Shown: piece after piece, positions 24,932 to 35,739 of the stretch
Layout of the letters: each line of letters begins with the position of its first letter
How positions within the stretch are numbered: position 1 is the stretch's first letter
Assembly: GCF_047495875.1 (NCBI RefSeq)
Contig: NC_092458.1
Span: forward strand, 6,011,439 to 6,075,438
Source: Pithys albifrons albifrons
Lineage: Eukaryota; Chordata; Aves; Passeriformes; Thamnophilidae
Reading direction: 5' to 3'
Length of the DNA stretch: 64,000 nt
Made by a program: the position numbers and the translations under genes
The notes under the pieces: generated by a model
Databases searched by the model: none
Told to the model about the DNA's origin: nothing
What the model saw: only the letters and a program-made list of their open reading frames with translations

Positions 24932-24998
24932 GTCACAGCACCCGGTACTAACCGGGGCTGACCCTGCTGAGCATCCGAGATCTGACGGGTTCGGATGG
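24932..24998 (-). repeat. 5S rRNA-like segment inside SINE copy 2
   Basis: This is the clearer of the two 5S modules. The minus strand has AGATCTCGGATGCTCAGCAG (5S rRNA has GATCTCGGAAGCTAAGCAGG), then CCCCGGTTAGTAC running directly into CGGGTGCTGTGAC. The segment homologous to 5S nucleotides about 79-103, which carries the TFIIIA-binding C-box, is deleted, while the A-box region is kept. Confidence 0.85.
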
Positions 24999-25025
24999 AA
25001 GGGAGGCATTGAACTGCCCGGTACA

Positions 25026-25100
25026 GTCTCCACTGAGACTTGAACTCACGACCTTGTGATCAGAGTCCGGAGTGCTCATCATTACACCACGGGACTGCCC
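25026..25100 (-). repeat. tRNA-Gln(CTG)-like head of SINE copy 2
   Basis: The minus strand begins GGGCAGTCCCGTGGTGTAAT and continues through AGCACTCCGGACTCTG and GAGTTCAAGTCTCAGTGGAG, matching tRNA-Gln-CTG across the D, anticodon and T arms. The anticodon stem is disrupted on its 3' side, so a functional tRNA is unlikely. The RNA polymerase III A and B boxes are still recognisable. Confidence 0.83.
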
Positions 25101-25101
25101 T

Positions 25102-25111
25102 ACAATGAATT
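25102..25111. repeat. Target-site duplication, right copy (SINE copy 2)
   Basis: ACAATGAATT, identical to 24736-24745. Confidence 0.88.
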
Positions 25112-26566
25112 ATATACAAGTCTAATACAATTCAGTCACAAAAGGTGACATGTGTCTCAATTTTACATGCCCACAAAGCAGAAGTCTACATCTGATCTGG
25201 TTGTCTGGCCTCCTTTATGACTGTAGAGACAACAGAGAGTCTGGAGGTGCTTCTAGAGAATGATTCATCTGCTCTATGTCAGACATCTATTTGAGGAGAG
25301 ATGAATTATGCCCTGGAAGCACCCATTTCTTCTTGAGTAAGGAGTTAGACAACCAGCTCAGATAGAGATGCCTGTGCTACAATAGCCAAGACCAAACAAA
25401 ACGAACCCAGTGTGAGGTGACACAAATTAACACCATGTGCACCCCAGGCATGGCACACATCCAAACGACTCCTGCTCTGCAGCTCTAACACACATGCCTG
25501 CATAGTCAGCTGAGGCTCTGCTTCCCCTAGCACCAGTGGCAAAGTTTCCTCACTTCTCATTGTAAGTTTCAAATGCAAAACCCCACAGCCATCAATGACC
25601 ATAAACTGCTGGCTTGAGAAGGTCCTGCCCCCTCCTGAGATGTTTCCTTCCAGGGATTCTGAGGCTGGATCCCTTCCAGCCTACGTGGCTGCTGATGGTG
25701 ACGGTTAAAGTGTTGTGGGTGCTTCACAGTGCTTTTGGGTTGCCACAATTTTCAGAGCTATTCACTAGCCCAAATTGTCCCATATTGAGTAGCTGTCACT
25801 ATCCTGTAACAGCATTTGTAAAGTGTTTTGATGGAGCAGGATTTTAGAAAGCTCTGTGGGCAACTCTAAATAAAATAACAAACAAAATAGAACTTGGCTG
25901 CCTGACTTTTCAAAATATCTTGCTAACACATCTGAAATATTGTTTCTTGCACAGCCCTGCTCCTCAGAGAGATCCAAAAATGAGTTCATTTTCATACTTG
26001 GTGTGTACTTTTGCTGCCTGAGATATTTCTTTCTGCTTCTCATTAATGCACTTTTCAATCCCACAGGGAGAGTGCTAGGTAAAGTGACCAAGAAAAGCTT
26101 TCCTGATGCTCTTCCCAACTTCATGAAATATTAATGCTTATTGTATTTGAGCCTTTTGTTTATTTAATATTTGCCCAGGGACATTGCTTTCCATCAGAAT
26201 TACTAATGCAGCAAAAGGGAACACTATAACTTAATACCTACCTTATTAACATTTTTCATACAACAAGACAAACAGAAATAGTCCAATCTTGTTACAGATC
26301 ATTCTTGCTTATATGTGCATTGAAGATGAAAGGGTGAATGTTGTTCAATACATGTTTTCTTTCCGTGGCTATCTGTGGATAAATTTTTAAAGATAAATGC
26401 TGGAGTCAGATGCCTGTGGTGAAAGGGTTGAAATATCTTTCTGAGTACATGGTCCTTCGTCCATGTGGTAGAGCAAGTAGGAGAATACTCCATGGTCTTC
26501 TGTCTTCTTAAGCATCTTTACCATGTGTGCAATCAGAGACAGTGTGATACTCTGGGAATGAACTAA
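25112..26566. other. Unique non-coding DNA
   Basis: No gene or known element seen. Open frames near 25,345-25,847 overlap on both strands. Confidence 0.55.
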
Positions 26567-26571
26567 AAGGC

Positions 26572-27100
26572 TGTAATAGTTTGACCCATGGCCTCCTCAG
26601 TAACCATGGTATCTAAGGAAGTTACAAGTATTCCACACGTGTTTTCCACGTAGCAGGGGAGGAGTGTTTTTTTGGTTTTCTTGTTCCTGGCTTGGCCGGG
26701 GAGCTGGTGGGAAGGGCTGGAGTGTGACCCCTCCGGTTGTTGTTGGTTTTCCTGTCCTGGGTGAGATTGTTTCATGCTTGTTCCCCTTCCTTGAGGTTTT
26801 TAATTGTGTTTGTCTGTTTCATTTGTTTTTTGGGGGTTTGGTTTTGTTTCTTCCCAATTTCTGGTTAACCAGTCCCCTTTTCTCTTTTCCCTTTCCCCTG
26901 GGGGTGGGATCCTACGTACTGTGTATACAGTGTAGTTGTGAATGTTAGAAAAATATCATTCCTTCTTTTTTTATTCAGTTCAGTTTCTTTGGAGATCGCT
27001 TCTTTTCAGGTTTTTTTTTCTTCCCTTTGCTGGGAGAGTTCTGGGAGGGGGAAGGGGAGCCTGTCCAGGGTTGGTAAAAAGCTAGGCCAAACCTGCGACA
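26572..27100 (+). mobile_element. Solo LTR of an avian endogenous retrovirus
   Basis: A 529-bp LTR opening TGTAATAGTTTGACCC and closing GGCCAAACCTGCGACA (TG...CA), flanked by a perfect 5-bp target duplication AAGGC (26567-26571 and 27101-27105). The plus-strand sequence is T/G/C-rich with long T and TTTG runs (26,664-26,900 and 26,960-27,020). There is no adjacent coding region and no second LTR in the window, so this is a solo LTR from recombination between the two LTRs of a provirus. The 5-bp duplication suits class III (ERVL-like) elements. Family assignment needs a repeat library. The open frames inside it are compositional. Confidence 0.83.
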
Positions 27101-27105
27101 AAGGC

Positions 27106-28779
27106 CCACAGCAGAAACCTTGGGGTTTCAGTTTCAGCTCTGGTTTTCACTTCTTGGTGAAGATGAGAGATGTCAATAAAATCAGACTCCTGGAAATGCT
27201 GCTGGCCTCCTGGAAGGGTTGATATCTGCACTTTTTCCTGCCTACACTGGCACTAGCAATGAGTGATTAACAAGCACATGTTCAATTGATTTAACATATG
27301 CCAGGAAATAACCTGATCCCTTCTCTGTTGAAGGGAGATCCTGTTTCTAAGGGGAACACCATACAAAATGCAAGGCCAAGGACAGGATGCTGTCATGGAC
27401 ACTTATTCCTTCATCAAATACCCCTCGTAGGTGAGGATAGGGAAAGAGATGCATGAGAGCAATGGGTGGCAATTAAGCTGCTTGATTTTTGGAAATCTTG
27501 CCTTTTCTGGAGATTACTTCAACTCTTTGAAGGAATTGGAAGTAATGATCTTCAGTACTTTTGGCACTGAAAAGCCAGTTCAACTCATCCTGAAGCCAAC
27601 ATTACAGTTGCTGACTCTAAGAGGATATACTGTCTTCTACTACCTTTCATCCCAGTGTTATGCATATCCTGATCTACTGCACTTGGAAAAAGGTCCGTCA
27701 TAAAAGAAAGCTTTAGAATCAATTATGAGTGAATGCAGTGGCAGAGATTCCCAGCCCTGATAAATTCTTACCCCCAATCATACTTCTAGGCAAGAGCTTT
27801 TTTTAATATATATAAAACTTTGAAACATCCCATGCTTTGGGTGTTGTAATATTGGTGTTATTATTAGCAATAACAACAACAATAGTAGAGTAATACTGTC
27901 TGAGCTAAATATGTCCCCGTGATTGAGTCTTTTTATTATTTTATGATATAAATTTGTATATAGTCCTCAGCTGTTTTCCCCAACTAGATGCTGAGCTTGA
28001 ATATGAGTACCAGTAAACTTGCACAGTTTCTCCAGCTGCCTTGGCAAAAATATTACCTGTGGGAGCCAATGAAACATTTATTACACGTTGCTCCTCCTGT
28101 GCCCATGATGACATTTCTTCAAGTGTGGCTGTGCAGAGATTGAAGATATACTTACTGGTTTAGTTTGTCACAGTATTATTACAGATTAGATTATCTTGTG
28201 CTGCTTGAAGTGGGATAGAATCCGGTAATGTTTAATTCTTGTAAATTGCTGCACAGTGTATGGTTCCATTTTCACTGTTAGCTGGAGCTGGGGTTCTTTG
28301 CCTTGTCTGTGTCTCTCTAGCATATTGTGGATGGCCCGGGACCCACAGGCTTAGTTAAGAGAAGCAACAGGGTTTTTCAGTGTGTGAACTCATTGGAAGT
28401 GTAATTTTAAAAAAACTCGTGCTATAACAGTGTGCTTAAATACTTACAAGGTGATATGTAATTTTTAAGAGTGATTCGTATTCTTAAGCAAGCAAAGTAA
28501 GAAAAAGTAAAAAAGAAAAGCAAATTCTAAGATTGTGTAAATTCCATGGGAAGAAACATGCACTATATGGATGATTGTAACTAGTAGGGATGGGAAGGAA
28601 AGTGAAAATCTTCTCAAGAACCTCAGAATCAGAAGTCTATGAAGGGGGAGGCAGTTTCAACAGACTAGCAGTAGCAATTGTCTGGAAAAAAATTAAAAAA
28701 ACCCTCATCACTGTCAGGAAAAATTAAATTATTTGTTCAGTAGTACTCTGCTGCTTACACAGTCAAAGGACAGCTGGCC
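27106..28779. other. Unique non-coding DNA
   Basis: No exon recognised. The open frame at 27431-27703 (plus) has an ordinary amino-acid mix but no splice or start context and no family I know. A CAATAATAACAACAACAATA-like run near 27860-27885 is a minor simple repeat. Confidence 0.5.
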
Positions 28780-29215
28780 AACTGCAGAGCTTGTCAGAAC
28801 AGTAAAATAAGTTGTTTATTGAATAGACTGTACAGTGAGAGAAGCAAATGCATTCCATCCTATGTGTCCATCAGATACTGCAATTTTGAAAAGGAATAGT
28901 TGGGGATAATAAGGAAATTGCAGCAAAATTAAACAGATTCCTTGCATTTATCTTCATCTCAGTGGACAAGGGGGAAATAACCAGCTCTAGAGATTCCTTT
29001 TTGTAGGTAAGAAAAATGAGGAACAATTTAAAAATTAAATTAATCACTACGGCCAGATGGAATTCATTGATGAGTTTTGAAAGAATTTAAGAGTGTAAGC
29101 AAAAGTATATGAACTATCATTAAGGCCAGCTACCATAAAGGAGGGCTGGAATTTTGCCAGAGTTATAGTTCCCTTATTACAAAAAAATTTAACTTTACCT
29201 CATTACTAGTTAAAT
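28780..29215 (+). mobile_element. Possible ancient CR1/L3-like ORF2 fragment
   Basis: The order of blocks resembles the LINE region just before and into the reverse transcriptase: a segment like 'agattccttgcatttatctt catctcagt' (28930-28960), then ACTACGGCCAGATGGAATTC (29048-29067), where CR1 elements have 'ccaggaccagatggtattca' encoding the conserved GPDGI. GAGTTTTGAAAGAATTTAAG follows in the expected place. Frameshifts and stops are everywhere. The match is by eye over scattered blocks and could be wrong. Confidence 0.45.
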
Positions 29216-29229
29216 TAGTAAGGAAAATA

Positions 29230-30111
29230 ATTAGGGACACGTACAATGATTAAATGATCACTACAGGCAAAATCTGTCTTTTTCCAAATTACTTAGGGGA
29301 ATAGATGTTGAGGTAGGTAAGAGTGAAATGCCACATGTGAACTTTGGAGTAGCCACTGACAAAAGCCATGCTGGCAGGTGAGAGGCTAAGTCAGTTGTGA
29401 TGTAGAAACTAATTATACCAAAGTAATTAGAGAGAACAGGAACAAATCCTCAACTCTGCAATTGGAGGGCATTGTACCGAGTCAGCTCCAAGCTGATTTA
29501 ATAGCCTGCCACCACCGAAAACTGGAGAAGTTAAACAATTAGCTTGTGCACTGTGTTCTTGTCAGCATGAAGGTGCCCATCCGCCTTCAGGGATTTGAAA
29601 TAATTTTTGCTTGCCATCTGATAAAATACTTTTGAAAAGTAAAGATTGGGGGAAATAGGTGTCTCTGAGCAAATATTTGGATTTTGGGCTGCAGTTTAGT
29701 TTTCTGATTGGAAATATTTGCACATCCTCAGGTCTCCTGTGCAGCAAGGGATGTGGCTAGCCAAAACTTGCTTCCTCCTCTCCTCTTGCTTTAGTCTCCC
29801 TGCAAAGCTTTTGGTGTAGAGTGTAGGGATAAAATCATGGAGAATCATGCATAATCCTGCCTGGAAGGTAAGCTGGGCTTTCTCAGATGCATTTCCAATT
29901 CCCTAGGAACCTGTAAGTTCCAGACCTGTGTCTCCTCACTTGAGGGAATCCTGAAATCCAGCCAATTTTTGAGTAAGGCTTTGTCTCTACTTGCCAGTCA
30001 CCGGTCACTTTTTTCTGTAGGTTTAGCAGCCTTGGTACCTGCCTACATTTATGTAGGGAACCTGTAGAGAGCAAAATCCAACAATAACAGAGAAGCAGCT
30101 TCATTAAGATT
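29230..30111. other. Unique non-coding DNA
   Basis: Nothing recognised. Its first 250 bp might be a continuation of the ancient LINE copy, but I could not match blocks. Confidence 0.5.
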
Positions 30112-30250
30112 GACCCTGAGATTAGCTCAGTTGGTTAGAGCGTGGTGTTATTAATGCCAAGGTTACAGGTCTGATCCATGTATGAGCCATTCACTTGAGA
30201 GTTGGACCCAATGATCCATGTGGGTCCCTTCCAACTCTGAATATTCTGGG
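30112..30250 (+). mobile_element. TguSINE1-like SINE (tRNA-Ile head, CR1 tail)
   Basis: The first 78 bp (30112-30189) follow tRNA-Ile(AAT): TTAGCTCAGTTGGTTAGAGC, GTGGTGTTATTAATGCCAAG and a decayed B-box GGTCTGATCC. The remaining 61 bp (30190-30250) are the CR1 3' end: GTTGGACCCAATGATCCATG, TGGGTCCCTTCCAACTCTGA, ATATTCTGGG. This tRNA-Ile/CR1 fusion is the TguSINE1 architecture described in zebra finch. It is mobilised by CR1 through the shared tail. The acceptor stem no longer pairs and the anticodon arm is altered, so it is not a tRNA gene. Its presence is the best single hint that the host is a passerine. Confidence 0.87.
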
Positions 30251-33026
30251 AGTGTTTCAAGTGAAAATGGAGATACTACCGAATATGAATGTACCAGATA
30301 GGAATATCCACTGAATTCCTTTCTGAGGGCTATTGTAACTATTTTTTTAAACCTCTTCTTTCCCATTTTTTTCAGCCCTTCAGTTGTGCCAGAAGGTTTA
30401 CGTCAAAAGCACTGTATCTTGTGTCACATACTCTGTTTTGTCCCCCAGCATCACTCCTTTGGTGGGGCATGCGTGATGCTGTGGCAGTGCCATTTTCATG
30501 AATAACTCCTTGGGATACTTTCCACTTCTTGAAGAATTATTGAATTGTTGACAGCAAAATGGGGAAGCAGAAGTGGCAAAATGTCTTACTTCTATTTAAA
30601 ACTTCTCTGTGACAGGTAACAGTAGCACTCTGGATTTCTGGTGTGTGCCTGGGGGGTGGGACAGAGCACAGATGGCAGTGAGGTGGAGCATTCCAGGAGA
30701 ACATGGACAGGCTGTTTCAGCACAGTCTCTGGTGCATGTCCCCCAGATGGCTTGGTCCTCCAAGTCATCTTCTTGCCCAGCTTGTCCTCTGCCTCTGGTC
30801 CTAAATACAGCTATCTTTCTGCCCATAGGTGCCGAGGAGAAAGCACATGGGCCTGGAGTACCAAGGGACGGCAGCAAGAGGCAAGGAGAGATGCTGTGTT
30901 AACTTGAGGGGCTGTCCTCTGCCAATGTCCCTGGGCTCCCACTGACCTCTGCTGCTGCATCTCTTTCCACAGCAGTAGAAACCACATCAAGCACATCTCT
31001 TTGTACCTATCTGCAACAAGATACCCTGGGCCAGATCTCCTTTTGCTTCTCTGGGCTATGGCTCCAGAGGCCATTGCTGACTCAGGTTACCATCATGTTT
31101 TAAGGGATGGGTGATCAGTGTGACATAGCCCTTATGTCAAAGAACACATTGGCTTTCCCAAAATATCTCAATTACAGTCTGCCTTTTAAGGGTACAGAGC
31201 TGTAAACAGACCAGAACTGTTTAGCTGGTTATTGTGTATGTTTCTTTACCAAGCTATGAAAATTACTGACTACAAAATGTGATTATAGTTGTTTGATCAT
31301 TCTAAAAATTTTGCTGTCGCAGGGGCAAGTCTCTGTATGCATTTGAGCCTGGCTGTTTGTCCACATTCTAATTACATGTTCTAATTATAAATAATTACAG
31401 GCACAGGCATAAGCTGTTTTAGTGCCATAGATGTTCCAACAAGATTCAGACATATTGTCAACATGTTTTAGCAGTTTAATTGTAGAGCTGGAAAGCAAAG
31501 AGTTGTGAGCTTTATTCTTAGTCCTGGCACATCCCTCACATCCCCCTCACCCAGCTGTAATTTTGTAAAGTGGGGGGTCCAACCCAACCTCGTCACTGAG
31601 GCTCCCTCTGCAGCCTAGGAGGAGAGGTAAGTGCCCTCTGTGCCGTGGGTCAAGGGAGTCTGGATATCTGGCTTGGGATAGACACTGAGCTTTTAGGTCG
31701 GCAGCTCTGGTGGCATTCATGTCACCCTTGCACCCACAGGTCTGGAGCCAGGCTGTTGTGCCTGACTTGTGCATCACTGCTGCTCACCTGTTTGTGCATT
31801 GTGGTGGTGCTTCCTGATGTATCCCACCTGAGGTCTGCTCACCAGGTAGTTTCATTGATACTAACAGCATCGTCAGTAGTCCCTGAGGACCACTCTCCCT
31901 CCACTCCCAGCACTCTTTACTCTTTCCTGTGGATACTTTTCGAAACACGAAAAACGTATTTCCAAAGACAGGAAGAATTTTGAATTTATTCACCATCTCA
32001 AGGTGCCTTCCCCCAACATAAAAATGGCATGTCTGAATATTTATTCTGATCAAGAAATGGGGAAAAAACATTTCCTAGTTTTGTCAGTGGCAGTCCATAG
32101 TGGAGTTGCCTGTGCTCCTATGCCCTGCATTGCTGGTGACAGGTGCACAGCACTGCAATCCCAAAAGGATCTGCCTTGTCCCTCAGCTCAAATGAAAACC
32201 ATTTTAAAATTCGTTTTTATATATTTTCAAAATACATTTGTGCCATATGGCTGACATCCTGCATTAACAGCAAGGTGTCCCTTTTGTTTCATTTTGGATT
32301 TTGGAAAGCTTAGTTTTGCTTTCTTACTGCTTTGTCACAAGTCATTGTAGCAAACCTGCAGTTACCAAAATCATGGATGGCACAAGCACAGGAGCTGCTT
32401 TTGTTATGTTTGTTTGCCAACCCCAAAAAATCCTCTTTATTACTGACACGATCCCAGCTTCTGGGGTACTGATGAGCTTTTCTACCAACATGCCCTACAA
32501 AAGGCTCTAAGATGTATAAATTATGCAGCATGCTATGATCATGTAGCTGAAATAAAAAAGCAACAATTTCTGAAAACAACCTGCATAAAACTGCACTTTG
32601 CCAGTTTCACAATGGTATAGTGAGACTTAGTGGTAATTAATTAATATTTCATACACAGCTTTCCAAACCTTGGTGAAATGTTTCATACTGAAATGATGGA
32701 CTGATGTTCATTGCACGACACTCTCCCGCCATCCAGAAACACACCAGGCACACCTTGGCGTGAACTCCTCCATTAAAGTTTAGTTTTCCACGGTCTATGG
32801 TACTTTATCTTTCTGTCTTGATAAGATCAGTAAATGTTTTGCTGCAGGAGAGAGGGCAACGCAGCTGTAGGGAGGTTATGAACTGAATCCAAATGGGGAG
32901 GGAGAGATACAGAGTATATATAATGCATTATGTACACAGAAAGTAATCAAGTACGTAGTCGTGGGCAGAGACAATTCCAGCTCTTACTGGGCAGACATTA
33001 AGTGCAGAACACCTGCCTATTGCATC
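30251..33026. other. Unique non-coding DNA, partly GC-richer
   Basis: Segments at 30,600-31,080 and 31,540-31,980 have higher GC and open frames on both strands, but none shows a family pattern or a clean acceptor/open/donor arrangement. I see no repeats. Confidence 0.5.
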
Positions 33027-33420
33027 TATAAATAAAATCTCTGCGGTTCTTCCTTCCAGCCCGAACAGCCTGAGCATGTGTTTTCTGGAGCAGCTGTCTG
33101 CTTAGGGAAAAGACAGAGTCACCCTGCGGTGGTAACTGTTTAATTTACATCGGTAACGACAGCCCTGGCGCAGGCAGTCCTCCTAGCCAGCTCCCAGCGT
33201 GGTGGCGAGGGAATTCAGCTGCCAGAGCTGGGGGGATGAGATTCCTCCCTTTTGAACGATCCCCCGCCGTGCCGAGGAGTGGGGAGGGTGCTGGCGCTGG
33301 CTGCAGCTCCCTGGTCCTTGCTGTGCCCTCCCGCTCCCCAGAGCGGCTCATCCCAGCTAGGAAGATGCGTTTGCTGGCTCCTGGTCCCAAGAAGCCCCCC
33401 GTAGCCATGTGGTCAGAATC
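33027..33420 (+). promoter_or_regulatory. Small CpG-enriched segment with upstream TATA-like box
   Basis: TATAAATA lies at about 33028-33035. The following 390 bp hold roughly 15 CpG dinucleotides (for example GAACGATCCCCCGCCGTGCC), whereas the neighbouring kilobases have almost none. A short ATG frame (33236-33445, 69 codons, starting MRFLPFERSPAVPRSGEG) lies within it. This is what a small promoter and first exon, or a non-coding RNA start, could look like. No clear splice donor decides it, and a GC-rich enhancer or chance are alternatives. The plus strand is chosen only from the TATA box. Confidence 0.3.
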
Positions 33421-33429
33421 TCTAGGTAC

Positions 33430-35565
33430 CCACCCTGAAGCATAAGGGGAGCCTGAAGTGTGTTTTTTTCTTTGTATAAATAGCTCTTTGCTGGTTTACT
33501 TTATGGCTCTGTGTCTCCAAAACCAAGAAACTTCTATTTCCCCCCAGCTTGTCAGTGCGGGAGAGTCACTGTGACTAGTGAGGAGGAGACTTGTCTTTCT
33601 TTCCATCAGACACCTTAGGGAGGGCACCAAGGAAATCTCCATTTCTAAAACAGTTTTGCTTTCCTGGGGGAGTATATACCTATACTTTTCCTACACCTAT
33701 ACATATACCTACATTTATACCTATATCAAAGTCTACTTTGTCTCTGGGATTTCTTTCTACAGTTTGAGGGAAACATGAGCTCCACTTTCCAGCTCTAGCA
33801 CAGTGCCTAAGCATGGAAGCTTACAGAAGACAGGGATACCCTGGCATGCTCGTGTATAGAACTGACACTTTCAGTTGTGATTCTGAGGTCACATTATTGG
33901 ATCTGCTCTCATACCAGAATGGCTGGAGGGAGGAATTGAATCTGTGATAACACAAATAAGTACACTTGGAATTTCTAATTCTCCATAATTTCTTATCTGT
34001 TCTTCCTCTCATTCAAATTAGATGTCATCCAAGCAGGTAACAAAATCAACTTCATCTGACTCAGACAGCCAGTTATGATCCATCAAGATTATCAATGAGT
34101 AGCAAAAATTAGCAAAATTATAGAAGCTCTGAATATTGTTGTTGACTTTTTGGACAGCAAGATATCAATAACACAATATTTTATGATAATTGACTTTCAT
34201 GATGGTGTAATTACTAGGCAAAAAGAGGACTGGAATTTTTGAGGAATGGGAAGATTTAATGATTTATTTTGCCATGGGTATTAGAAGTGATTTTCTTCCC
34301 ATATGTCTACAATGGAAAATACATGAATTGTATATTGAATTTGGCCCTCAGAAATAAAAAGCACAACAGAACTAATTACAAAGTTTAACATTGAGATTGT
34401 ACATTTTTCCTAAACCACTACCTTAATAAGTAGTACTGATTCTAAACAGTAGAAGCCATGGCATATAAAATTTTAGAAGTCATTGCTTTTATGTAAACAT
34501 ACAGGTTCATTAAATGCAGATTGTGTTACTCTGTCTCTGAATGTAACATATACAAATAAATGCTTGATAAACTTCCATCATTTTTTAAGGATTACCTCCC
34601 AAATTAATTCAAATATTATTTTTGTTTTCTTCACAGGGAAAAATCTTCCTTCAGTGGTATAGATCTTCATTCTTTCTTCAGAGCCCTTTTCTGTGGGATG
34701 TTTAATAGCCTATAGGAAAAAATCACATATATTTTCTATGAGAAACAGTGTGTTTCATCAAAATAGAAATTTGCCACAGGAAAAAAGACTTTGATGAAAT
34801 TGTGCCCATGAAAAATGAGGAACAATGGCTGTTTCTCCTTGTGGCTGAGTCAGTGCAATACATCAAGGGATGCTCCTAGACTTCTGCTGTGTGGAGAGAC
34901 CATGGGAAATACAGTTAGTCTGGGGAAGAGTGCCCATCTGGGAGAACAGGAAGATAGGGGGACTCAACTCCTAAAAGGGTTTTTGGCAGCTGGATTGGAC
35001 ACAGAGATTAATGCTGACTCAGATCAAAACAAAAGGTTTCATTTCAAGCTAACGAATAAAAGAGGAAAGCTTTGCTTTTGGAATGCCAAGAAATGCTTAA
35101 TTTTAAAACATAAGTTCCAAAATGCCTCAATCATTGGTGTCCAAAATTCCTGTTCCTTCCATTCACACATTCTATTTTTCTGTGTCATTTTTGTAGGAAA
35201 CAAATCCAGAGCAATAAGCATCTCCTGCAGCATGGAAATCATGTGTCTTTATTCTTGCTCCTCTGTTGTCAAATGAGTTTAATGAAAGCACTTGAAGCAT
35301 TTTCATTTTTTAAAATGGAAGGAATGACAAATACAAAAAGTTAACTAAGTTCATACTATTTTATTCCTCAAGAGAGAGGAGTTTCTGTTACTCTGGAGTG
35401 CACAAAATTCACAGGCTACTGCCTTTTGTCATCAGTGAGCTATGGAGTAGTTAAAACTTTACAAGTGAATCAGAAATGGTCTTCCTCATTTACCTGCTGA
35501 TGTCTTGGAGCTCAGGTTGGCACGCCAAGCTTTATACAATCCACGCAGGTTGTCCTCCCAGGCAA
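33430..35565. other. Unique non-coding DNA
   Basis: A degenerate TATACC/ACCTAT-type simple repeat lies at 33672-33727. The 153-codon frame at 34815-35276 (plus) lacks family resemblance and splice context. It is probably chance. Confidence 0.5.
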
Positions 35566-35735
35566 TACAGAATCACAGAATAATTTATTTTGGAAAAGAC
35601 CTTCAGGATCATCGAGTCCAGCCTTTGACCAATCTCCACCTTGTCAGCTAGATCATAGCACTAAGCGCCACATCCAGTTGTTGACTGGTGGCTCCACCAC
35701 CTCCCTGGGCAACCCATTCTGATGCTTGAAACGCA
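35566..35735 (-). mobile_element. CR1 LINE 3' fragment
   Basis: The plus strand starts with the complement of the CR1 terminus, ACAGAATCACAGAATAATTT, then GGAAAAGACCTTCAGGATCA and TCGAGTCCAGCC. It continues through CTAAGCGCCACATCCAGTTG to GGCTCCACCACCTCCCTGGG and CAACCCATTCTGATGCTTG. This is about 170 bp of 3' UTR with its terminal octamers, 5'-truncated as is usual for CR1. It has no coding content. Confidence 0.9.
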
Positions 35736-35739
35736 TAAA

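Larger units (their letters stand above)
24746..25101 (-). mobile_element. Composite tRNA-Gln/5S SINE, copy 2
   Basis: The second copy, about 356 bp, same strand and same architecture as 15054-15432. On the minus strand it has a tRNA-Gln-like head (25026-25100, B-box GAGTTCAAGTC), a 5S-like segment (24932-24998), a body of unknown origin, and the 3' end AAATCTGCGTTCGCGAAG followed by GGCCATACATAC. Its tail is shorter (two ATAC units) and it lacks a 6-bp insert present in copy 1 near 15120. It keeps more CpG dinucleotides than copy 1 (CGCGAACG, CGAGCGAG, TCCGAGATCTGACGGG), which suggests it is younger or closer to the source sequence. A 10-bp perfect target duplication flanks it. Confidence 0.87.

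Noticed and set aside
24932..24998. 5S rRNA gene or pseudogene on its own
   Set aside because: Only part of 5S is present, the same part in two places, always within the same larger unit.
25026..25100. tRNA-Gln gene
   Set aside because: The anticodon and acceptor stems do not pair properly, and it is fused to the 5S-like and body segments inside TSDs, so it is a SINE head.
30112..30189. tRNA-Ile gene
   Set aside because: Decayed B-box and stems, and directly continued by a CR1 tail: part of a SINE.
34815..35276. 153-codon plus-strand frame
   Set aside because: No family resemblance, no Kozak, splice or polyA context; its length is possible by chance in 64 kb over six frames.
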